From Bacillota bacterium (GTDB taxonomy: Bacteria > Bacillota > Sulfobacillia > RBS10-35 > JAJYVN01): a DNA stretch of 15,896 bases. The stretch covers positions 1-15,896 of the forward strand of contig JAJYVN010000035.1 of NCBI GenBank assembly GCA_021791995.1, given 5' to 3'. Of the stretch, positions 6,942 to 13,410 are shown one piece after another. The notes under the pieces were generated by a model that was not told the origin of the DNA, made no database searches, and worked only from the letters and a program-made list of their open reading frames with translations. The translations under genes and the position numbers were made by a program. How positions within the stretch are numbered: the stretch's first letter is position 1; each line of letters opens with the position of its first letter.

Positions 6942-6997
6942 TTGCCATCCCTCCGTCGCACGGAACTTCGCCGATCACTTTCCCGTTTTGGGGGTAG

Positions 6998-7140
6998 GCC
7001 GTTCATGCCGTTCGTTCGCTTCGGAGGCGTTGGTCCGGCGACGTTCGGCGCGCAGAGAAGTTTGTTGGACTTGGGCGTTCGAATCGCAGCAGGCGGCAGG
7101 AGTCGGACACAGAAGTGACAATACTGGAACTCCGAACGGC
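6998..7140. promoter_or_regulatory. GCCGTTC repeats in the leader of the aldolase-isomerase-kinase-GH38 operon
   Basis: The 244-nt gap between the DUF5667-like gene and the operon contains GCCGTTC at 6998-7004 and 7007-7013 (direct, 9-nt period) and its reverse complement GAACGGC at 7134-7140. Such an arrangement could be regulator binding sites. I did not find a convincing -35/-10 pair; GTGACA (7115-7120) is the best -35-like word but has no partner. Otherwise nothing recognisable is in this gap. Confidence 0.25.
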
Positions 7141-7185
7141 ACGCGCCATCGCGCACCGCATCACGGGGTTCATAGGGGGGCTTCC

Positions 7186-8031
7186 ATGTACGAGCCACAA
7201 TGGGATCTGGGGAGACACCGGCGTCTTGGACGAATTCTGAATCCGGAATCGGGACGGGCTGTGGTCGTGGCGGTGGATCATGGCCTCTTCATCGGCCCCT
7301 TGCCACAACTTGAGTCCGTTCCAGAAACGGTAGCAGCGGTTGTTCGCGGGCAGCCAGATGCAGTGCAGATGACTCCCGGTGCGGCATTGTCTGCGGGGGC
7401 GCTTCTGCCAAAGCGTGGGGCACCCACGTTGATTCTACGCATTGACGCTACGAACATCTGGCGTGCGCGCCCTGCCGCGCACCCGGTTTACCATGCTGCC
7501 GTTGCGTCCCCGGCCGAGGCGGTGCGCTTGGGCGCGGACGCAGCCGTCTGTTTTCTGTTCGCCGGATACGAGGACGACCGCGCGGAGCGTGACAATCTGG
7601 AGCGATTGGCCGGCTGGGCCGCGGAGTGCCGCTCGCTCGGTCTGCCGCTGATTGTCGAGCCCCTCGGTATTACACCCGACGGGCGCCCCGTCCGGGACGT
7701 GGATTTGGTACGCCTCCTGGTCCGCATGGCGTGGGAAGCGGGGGCTGACCTGATTAAAGCCGACTATACGGGCGATCCGGCCTCGTTCGCGCGCGTCTGT
7801 GGCTCCGTGCCGGTTCCCGTGCTGGTTCGCGGTGGGCCGCGGATGGACACGGCAGCCGAAACCCTGCAGGTCGTTTCGGATGCACTGCAGGCTGGCGCAG
7901 CAGGTGTGGTGTTTGGGCGAAACATTTGGCAACAGCCCGACCCTGCCGCGATGGTGCGCGCGATCGCGGTACTGTGCCATGGCCATGGTTCCCTGCAGGA
8001 GGCACTCCGAGTGGCAGAGCAAAGGGGGTAG
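7186..8031 (+). CDS. Class I aldolase of the DeoC/LsrF/LacD/FbaB superfamily
   Basis: A 281-aa cytoplasmic TIM-barrel aldolase. Visible elements are the N-terminal strand with VAVDHG (residues about 27-32), typical of archaeal-type class I FBP aldolase and LsrF; the Schiff-base lysine K191 in ADLIKADYTG; PVLVRGGPRMD as phosphate-binding loop; and AAGVVFGRNIWQ at the last barrel strand. The ATG at 7186 is preceded by GGGGGG at 7175-7180, 5 nt away; the longer open frame upstream is intergenic. It is the first gene of a six-gene operon; its TAG is 5 nt before the isomerase GTG. With an isomerase and a PfkB kinase downstream it should split a phosphorylated ketose (fructose 1-phosphate, fructose 1,6-bisphosphate or tagatose 1,6-bisphosphate) to DHAP plus an aldehyde. 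The exact substrate is inference; LsrF-like thiolase activity is a less likely alternative. Confidence 0.87.
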   Translation: MYEPQWDLGRHRRLGRILNPESGRAVVVAVDHGLFIGPLPQLESVPETVAAVVRGQPDAVQMTPGAALSAGALLPKRGAPTLILRIDATNIWRARPAAHPVYHAAVASPAEAVRLGADAAVCFLFAGYEDDRAERDNLERLAGWAAECRSLGLPLIVEPLGITPDGRPVRDVDLVRLLVRMAWEAGADLIKADYTGDPASFARVCGSVPVPVLVRGGPRMDTAAETLQVVSDALQAGAAGVVFGRNIWQQPDPAAMVRAIAVLCHGHGSLQEALRVAEQRG

Positions 8032-8036
8032 CAGAG

Positions 8037-8582
8037 GTGCTGACACCCGCGGAGTTGGAGAGTGCGCGGGCGCGCGCGCGACGTGCCTTGGAGCAGGCGG
8101 GGATCGTGCTGACCGAGACGGAAACCAAGGGCATTGAGGTCGCGGACTTTGGTCTGTCCGATTTAGAGCGGACAGGACTTGAGCTCGTTACCTATGTCAA
8201 TACCCAGCGTTGCTGTGCGAAGGAGTTGGTCCTTTTCCCTGGGCAGACCTGCCCCCAGCACCGGCATCCCCCTGTGGATGGGCAACCAGGCAAGGAGGAG
8301 ACGTTTCGTTGCCGTAGGGGCCGGGTCTATCTCTACGTGGAGGGAACACCGACCCTAGATCCGCGTTGCCGACCGCCCAAGGCCGCCCCCGGCTGCTACA
8401 CGGTCTGGCACGAGGTGGCACTGAATCCGGGGGAGCAGTACACGATTGCACCGGATACCTGGCATTGGTTTCAGGCGGGACCGGAGGGCGCGATTGTGTC
8501 GGAATTCTCCACCCGCAGCACCGATGCACATGATATATTCAGCGACCCCGCGATTGAGCGGGCAACAAAGCTGATGGAGTGA
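8037..8582 (+). CDS. Cupin-type D-lyxose / D-mannose ketol-isomerase
   Basis: A 181-aa single-cupin metalloenzyme that interconverts D-lyxose with D-xylulose and D-mannose with D-fructose. The proposed metal ligands are H75 and H77 (CPQHRHPP), E88 (GKEETF) and H143 (PDTWHWF). Their spacing (2, 11 and 55 residues) equals that recalled for characterised D-lyxose isomerases (H69, H71, E82, H137), which is strong support. Length is also normal (about 165-190 aa). GTG 8037 is chosen because AAAGGGGG lies 8 nt upstream and it follows the aldolase stop by 5 nt; the frame is open to 7926 but overlaps the aldolase. Next to alpha-mannosidases the physiological reaction is most likely free mannose to fructose. 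Some cupin isomerases of this kind serve sulfoquinovose pathways, but nothing else here indicates a sulfosugar. Confidence 0.9.
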   Translation: MLTPAELESARARARRALEQAGIVLTETETKGIEVADFGLSDLERTGLELVTYVNTQRCCAKELVLFPGQTCPQHRHPPVDGQPGKEETFRCRRGRVYLYVEGTPTLDPRCRPPKAAPGCYTVWHEVALNPGEQYTIAPDTWHWFQAGPEGAIVSEFSTRSTDAHDIFSDPAIERATKLME

Positions 8583-8597
8583 GGGGGCCTGCACCGA

Positions 8598-9740
8598 ATG
8601 GCTCGTAAGATCCGGGTTGGCATGATTGGTTACGGCCAGATGGGTCGAATTCACGCTTACGCTTATCGCACGATTCCTGTCTTCTACGATCCGATTCCCT
8701 TTGAGGTGGAACTCACGGCTGTTGCCGACGTGGTGGATGGCGTGGCGGAACGTGCGGTGGCCCAAGCTGGTTTTCGGCGCGGAACAAAGGATTGGCGCGA
8801 AGTGGTAGCTGCGCCGGATGTTGATGTGATCGACATCTGCACACCCAATTCGGAGCATTTGCCCGTGCTCGAGGCCGCAATTGTCGCTGGTAAGGACATC
8901 TACTGCGAGAAGCCGCTTTGCACTGGCTTGGCGGACGCCCGGCGTATCCTTGCCTTGGCGCAGAAGGCTGGGATTCGGCATCAGATTGTCAGCGAATATC
9001 GCTTCCTTCCGGCCGTGCGCAAGGCCAAGGAGCTGATTGAGCAGGGCTTTGTCGGCGACCTCTTTCACTTTCGGGGCGTGTACCTGCATTCCGGATACAT
9101 CGATCCGAAACGCCCCATCTCCTGGCGGCTCCGGCGCGAGGCGACGGGGGGAGGGGCCCTGGTTGATCTGGGCCCACACATCATCGACGTGATGCGTCAC
9201 TTGGTTGGTGATGCGAGTGCGGTGCTCGGGACCTGCAGCACATTCATCCCGGAGCGGCCATTAGCCGAGCGACCGAGCGAGATGGCTCGGGTCGATGTGG
9301 AGGACGCCGCGTCGGTGCTTTTGCGGTTTCCCGGCGGGGGATCCGGCACGCTGGAGGTCAGCCGTTGCGCTACCGGTGCCGAGGACGAGTTGCGCTTTGA
9401 GGTCCAGGGTAGCTCGGGTGCCCTGTCCTTCAATTTGATGGACCCGAACTGGCTATACGCCTATGATGCTACCCTTCCCGAGGGCAGCCGCGGCTTTCAG
9501 CGCCTTGCGACCGTGCAACGCTACCCGGCACCAGCGGTGGCTCCAGCACCAAAGTTCTCCATTGGCTGGGTTCGTTCCCATGTCGCTGCACAGTTTGCCT
9601 TCCTGGACGCGATCGCTCGCGGAAGCGTCCCCTCGCCCAGCTTTGTGGACGCTGTCTGGGTCCATGCCTATCAGGACGCGATATACCGCTCCGCAGTGGC
9701 ACCAGCCTGGACTGCGGTGCCCACGGTCGACAGGGAGTGA
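8598..9740 (+). CDS. Gfo/Idh/MocA family NAD(P)-dependent sugar oxidoreductase
   Basis: A 380-aa two-domain dehydrogenase. The Rossmann fold starts at once: GMIGYGQMGRIHAYAYR (GxGxxG, residues about 8-24). CTPNSEH precedes the family hallmark E104-K105-P106 (YCEKPL), and the C-terminal domain has GGGALVDLGPHIIDVMRH, whose H194 is the usual catalytic-region histidine. The ATG lies 10 nt after AGGGGG and 15 nt after the isomerase stop. Members oxidise or reduce sugars, inositols or glycosides, sometimes as the redox step of a 3-keto glycoside mechanism; sequence alone does not give the substrate. Within this operon it may act on a mannoside or mannose derivative before or parallel to GH38 cleavage, or on an unusual hexose. 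Family very secure, substrate unknown. Confidence 0.93.
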   Translation: MARKIRVGMIGYGQMGRIHAYAYRTIPVFYDPIPFEVELTAVADVVDGVAERAVAQAGFRRGTKDWREVVAAPDVDVIDICTPNSEHLPVLEAAIVAGKDIYCEKPLCTGLADARRILALAQKAGIRHQIVSEYRFLPAVRKAKELIEQGFVGDLFHFRGVYLHSGYIDPKRPISWRLRREATGGGALVDLGPHIIDVMRHLVGDASAVLGTCSTFIPERPLAERPSEMARVDVEDAASVLLRFPGGGSGTLEVSRCATGAEDELRFEVQGSSGALSFNLMDPNWLYAYDATLPEGSRGFQRLATVQRYPAPAVAPAPKFSIGWVRSHVAAQFAFLDAIARGSVPSPSFVDAVWVHAYQDAIYRSAVAPAWTAVPTVDRE

Positions 9741-9745
9741 GTTCG

Positions 9746-10684
9746 GTGCCGCTCGATGTGGCGTGTCTTGGAATTCTGGTGGCGGACATGGTGGCGCGGC
9801 CGGTGGATGCGATTCCACCGGCCGGCCGCCTTGGCTTGGTGGCCGAGATGGGGCTCCACCTGGGCGGCTGTGCGGGCAACACGGCCGTTGGCCTCTCGCG
9901 TTTGGGGGTACGCACGGGTGTGCTGGGCAAGGTGGGGGCGGATCCGCTGGGTGAGTTCCTGGTGACGGCCCTCGGGCGGGAGGGAGTCGACACTAGCGGA
10001 ATCTGTGTCGATCCGGCGTCTGCGACGTCAGCGACGGTGGCGCTCGTGGCCCCGGGTGGGGAACGCGCGTTTCTGCATGCGCTGGGCGGTAATGGCACCC
10101 TGCGATCGGAGGATATCAACCTCGCACAGCTTACTGGGACACCGCTTTTGCACATTGGTGGAGCTGGGCTGATGCCGTCACTCGACGGACCACCCCTCGC
10201 TGCGGTCTGCGCGCGCGCTCGTGCGCTCGGGATGCGGGTGTCGCTGGATACTGCCTGGGATCCGAGTGGTCATTGGGACAACGTATTGGCGAGCATTCCG
10301 CATCTCGACTTCTTCTTGCCCAGTATTGCCGAAGCCCAGCTGATTCTGGGGCACAAGAGCCCGGAGGCGATTGCGGATCAGGCGATGGCCCTTGGCGCTC
10401 GTGTGGTGGTCATCAAGATGGGGGAGTCCGGATGCTACGTGCACCACAGGCTTGGCGCAGGTGGTACATACCTGCCTGCTCTGGCGATGGACGTGGCGGA
10501 TACCACGGGAGCTGGAGATGCCTTCTGTGCGGGCTTTTTAGCCGGATGCGTCCGGGGCTGGGATGTGCTTGACTGTGCGCGAATGGGCAACGCGGTCGCC
10601 GCGCTCTCGGTGCGCGCGGTTGGCGCCGTCGAGGGCATCCGGTCGTGGGACGAGAGCGTGGCGCTATTGGGGGCCCGACCATAG
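9746..10684 (+). CDS. PfkB-family sugar kinase (fructokinase/ketohexokinase-like)
   Basis: A 312-aa ribokinase-fold kinase. The N-terminal PfkB signature is GGCAGNTAVGLSRLGV, and the C-terminal signature DTTGAGDAFCAGFLAG carries the catalytic base D258 and the anion-hole GAGD; the phosphate-side segment VVVIKMGESGCYV is also typical. GTG 9746 is preferred because AGGGAG (9732-9737) sits 8 nt upstream. The alternative GTG 9737 overlaps the upstream TGA (GTGA) and adds three residues, but has almost no spacing to the same Shine-Dalgarno. Lying between an isomerase that makes fructose and sharing an operon with a class I aldolase, it most plausibly phosphorylates fructose (at C6 or C1) or another ketose. 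2-keto-3-deoxygluconate or tagatose-6-phosphate kinase are alternatives that the motifs do not exclude. Confidence 0.92.
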   Translation: MPLDVACLGILVADMVARPVDAIPPAGRLGLVAEMGLHLGGCAGNTAVGLSRLGVRTGVLGKVGADPLGEFLVTALGREGVDTSGICVDPASATSATVALVAPGGERAFLHALGGNGTLRSEDINLAQLTGTPLLHIGGAGLMPSLDGPPLAAVCARARALGMRVSLDTAWDPSGHWDNVLASIPHLDFFLPSIAEAQLILGHKSPEAIADQAMALGARVVVIKMGESGCYVHHRLGAGGTYLPALAMDVADTTGAGDAFCAGFLAGCVRGWDVLDCARMGNAVAALSVRAVGAVEGIRSWDESVALLGARP

Positions 10685-10695
10685 GGGGTGCAGCA

Positions 10696-13410
10696 TTGTC
10701 GGCGACCGAACACAGGGTTTCTGTTGTTGCTCACACGCACTGGGACCGGGAGTGGTATCAGACATTTGAGGAGTTCCGTATGCGTCTGGTGCACTTGGTC
10801 GACCGCTTGCTCGACCTTTTGGAGGCCGACCCGGATTACCCAAGCTTCCTCCTCGACGCTCAGACCGTCGTGCTGGAGGATTATCTCGCGATCCGACCGC
10901 AGAATCGCGAACGTCTCGAGCGGCAACTACAGGCGGGTCGCATCGAGGTCGGGCCGTGGTATGTGCAACCCGACGAATCGCTGGTTTCCGGAGAGTCGTT
11001 GGTCCGCAATTTTCTCCTCAGCCGCGCGGTGGCCGAGCGGCATCATGTTCCCCAGGGGGGACTGCGCGTCGGTTATCTCCCCGACATGTTTGGGCATATT
11101 GCGCAAATGCCCCAGTTCCTTCGTGGGTTTGGGATCGATAACGCCCTGCTCTGGCGCGGAATCTCGCACCTCGAGACGCAGGAATTCCGCTGGCGTTCCC
11201 CGGACGGATCCGAGGTCATTGTGAACCACCTGCCCGACCGCACCGGGTACTCCATGCTCCACCACCTATCGTCTGACCCTGTGCAAGCGCTGGAGCAGGT
11301 GCGGGGGTTGTATGCGGATCTGGATCCGTATGCCCACACGCCGCTACGGCTTTTGCTCGTTGGTTCCGACCACGTGGAGCCACAGCGTGGGATGCCCGCG
11401 CTGCTCCGTGCGGTTGCTGCGTTGCCCGATGCGCCCGAGCAGCTCGCCCAGACCGGTCTCGGAGCGTTTGTCAACGAGTGGAGGGAATACCTGGTATCTC
11501 GAGGGTTATTGGGTGACGGAGGTTTGCCCGTCATCCTCGGAGAGTTGCGCGACACCAACCGGTCGCCCCGTGGTCACATGAACTTTGTGTTGCCGAATGT
11601 GCTCTCGGCGCGCCTGCCGCTCAAGCAGCGCAACAGCGAGGTGCAGAGGGAACTGGTGAGTTGGGCGGAGCCGCTGGCCGCCTTCGCGGTGGCACAGGGG
11701 GGATCGAGCAGTCGCGACTTCTTGCGGCAAGCGTGGACCTACCTCCTCGCGAACCACCCGCACGACAGCATCTGCGGCTGCAGTCGGGATGAGGTCCACC
11801 GGCATATGGGGTCACGCTTTGATGCTGCGCAGGAGATTGCCGCACAGGTGGTCCGGGAACAGGCGACGCGCCTTGCCAGAGCGGTGGACACGTCCACCCT
11901 GCCGGGAGAGGGCCGGGCCATTCTGCTGATCAACCCCACCGCATACGCGCGGAACGAGGTCGTGGATGTGACGGTCGATCTGCGCCGAGAGAACTGGCGG
12001 GACATCGAGGTGCGCCGACCGGACGGCACCGCCGTTCCGACGCAGGTTGTGTCGCGTCAAGGCCGTCTCCGAGCCGAGACCGTGTCCGACCCACCATTGT
12101 TCCCGATTCTGGTGACGGAGCCTGGTGCTGCACCCCAGCCTGAATCAGGGTGGTTCACCGCCTTCGAGTCGGTGGACGAGGTGCGACTGCGCTTCGCGGC
12201 GGATGTTCCTGCCATGGGCTATAGCACCTATCTCGTGGTACCACAGAAGGCTCCGGCGGCTCGCGACACCATGCGTTGCGGTGCCCTTGAGGCGACGAAT
12301 GGGATCCTGCGCCTGCGCCTTGATCCGATTGGGAATGTTTCGCTCGAGCATCTGCCGAGCGGCCAGACATGGTCGCATTTCCTGCGCCTGGAGGATGGGG
12401 GAGACGGCGGCGATGGTTACACTTTCTCCCCTCCACCCGAGGATCGCGTCTTCACCTGGCGGCCCGAGAGTGTCTCCCTGATCGAGGACGGACCACTGGC
12501 AACCACGTTCCGCCTTGCGGGGGACTTCCTTCTGCCGACCCGACTGGGCGACGGGCGTCGCCGGCGCTCCGAAGCGTTGGTGGCCTGCCCGATTTCCATC
12601 GATCTGACGCTCAGTCAAGGAGCGCCCCTGGTCGACGTGCAGGTGCATATCACCAACTGGGCAATGGACCATCGCCTTCGTTTGGTTGTGTCGAGCGGGA
12701 TTCCGTGCGATGCAGCCCGCGCGGAGTCGCAGTGGGCGATTGTGTCGCGTTCTACGCGTCCCGAGCCGCCCGACCGGGCGGTCTGGATTGAGGACGCGCC
12801 GAGGTGTCATCCGACGCACGGCTTCGTGGAGGTTCCGGGGGGACCGGGGTTTGCGGTGCTTGGGTTTGGGCTTCCGGAATATGAGGTGGGGCCCGAAGGG
12901 GAGATCGGCATCACGCTGCTTCGTGCGTTCGGGCATCTCGGTTCCCCGGACCCGACAACGATTCGTGCTGGTGCAGGGCCTGGATTTCCCACTCCGGACG
13001 CTCAGCTTTTGGGGCAAACCCTTAACCTTCACCTGGCCCTTGTGCCGCACAGTGCGGCGCATGACATCTGGCGTTTAAGCAAAACGTGGCAGACTCCTTG
13101 CCGTGCCTTTCCGCAGAGTCGCCATCCTGGGAAGGCGCCACTTTCCGCCCGTTGGCTTGTGGTGCCGGACGGTGCGGATGTGTCAGCGGTCAAAGAGGCC
13201 GAGGATGGGGACGGTGTCGTGGTACGTGTTCTCAATCCGTCGGATCGGACCATCGACGGCACGGTGCATCTTGCCGCCGGGGGCGAACCGGTGCGCGTCT
13301 CGTTGGATGAGACCCCACTCCATGAGGGGAAGCCCGATCCCCTTGTGCATGTGAGACCATGGGAACTCCTGACACTCCGGGTGCCGTTGGGAGGCGATCG
13401 CCATGTCTGA
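10696..13410 (+). CDS. GH38 alpha-mannosidase (first of tandem pair)
   Basis: A 904-aa cytoplasmic retaining alpha-mannosidase of the bacterial MngB-like GH38 branch; no signal peptide. Metal-site residues H15 and D17 lie in VVAHTHWDREW, the proposed nucleophile D130 in GYLPDMFGHIAQMPQ, and a further metal-ligand histidine H356 in NHPHDSICGC. The N-terminal 7-stranded catalytic domain, helical bundle (about 260-370) and C-terminal beta domains (about 390-900) match a full-length enzyme. TTG 10696 is chosen: AGGGGG (10683-10688) is 7 nt upstream, 11 nt after the kinase stop, and the homology begins right after it; the frame also opens at 10645 within the kinase gene. The zinc-type enzyme would release mannose from alpha-mannosides, possibly mannosylglycerate or mannan oligosaccharides. 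The stop overlaps the next gene by 8 nt, implying translational coupling. Confidence 0.95.
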   Translation: MSATEHRVSVVAHTHWDREWYQTFEEFRMRLVHLVDRLLDLLEADPDYPSFLLDAQTVVLEDYLAIRPQNRERLERQLQAGRIEVGPWYVQPDESLVSGESLVRNFLLSRAVAERHHVPQGGLRVGYLPDMFGHIAQMPQFLRGFGIDNALLWRGISHLETQEFRWRSPDGSEVIVNHLPDRTGYSMLHHLSSDPVQALEQVRGLYADLDPYAHTPLRLLLVGSDHVEPQRGMPALLRAVAALPDAPEQLAQTGLGAFVNEWREYLVSRGLLGDGGLPVILGELRDTNRSPRGHMNFVLPNVLSARLPLKQRNSEVQRELVSWAEPLAAFAVAQGGSSSRDFLRQAWTYLLANHPHDSICGCSRDEVHRHMGSRFDAAQEIAAQVVREQATRLARAVDTSTLPGEGRAILLINPTAYARNEVVDVTVDLRRENWRDIEVRRPDGTAVPTQVVSRQGRLRAETVSDPPLFPILVTEPGAAPQPESGWFTAFESVDEVRLRFAADVPAMGYSTYLVVPQKAPAARDTMRCGALEATNGILRLRLDPIGNVSLEHLPSGQTWSHFLRLEDGGDGGDGYTFSPPPEDRVFTWRPESVSLIEDGPLATTFRLAGDFLLPTRLGDGRRRRSEALVACPISIDLTLSQGAPLVDVQVHITNWAMDHRLRLVVSSGIPCDAARAESQWAIVSRSTRPEPPDRAVWIEDAPRCHPTHGFVEVPGGPGFAVLGFGLPEYEVGPEGEIGITLLRAFGHLGSPDPTTIRAGAGPGFPTPDAQLLGQTLNLHLALVPHSAAHDIWRLSKTWQTPCRAFPQSRHPGKAPLSARWLVVPDGADVSAVKEAEDGDGVVVRVLNPSDRTIDGTVHLAAGGEPVRVSLDETPLHEGKPDPLVHVRPWELLTLRVPLGGDRHV

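Noticed and set aside
7186..10684. Sulfoquinovose (sulfo-EMP) pathway reading of isomerase, kinase and aldolase
   Set aside because: The layout is similar, but the accompanying hydrolases are GH38 alpha-mannosidases rather than a GH31 sulfoquinovosidase, and no sulfolactaldehyde reductase or sulfonate exporter is seen.
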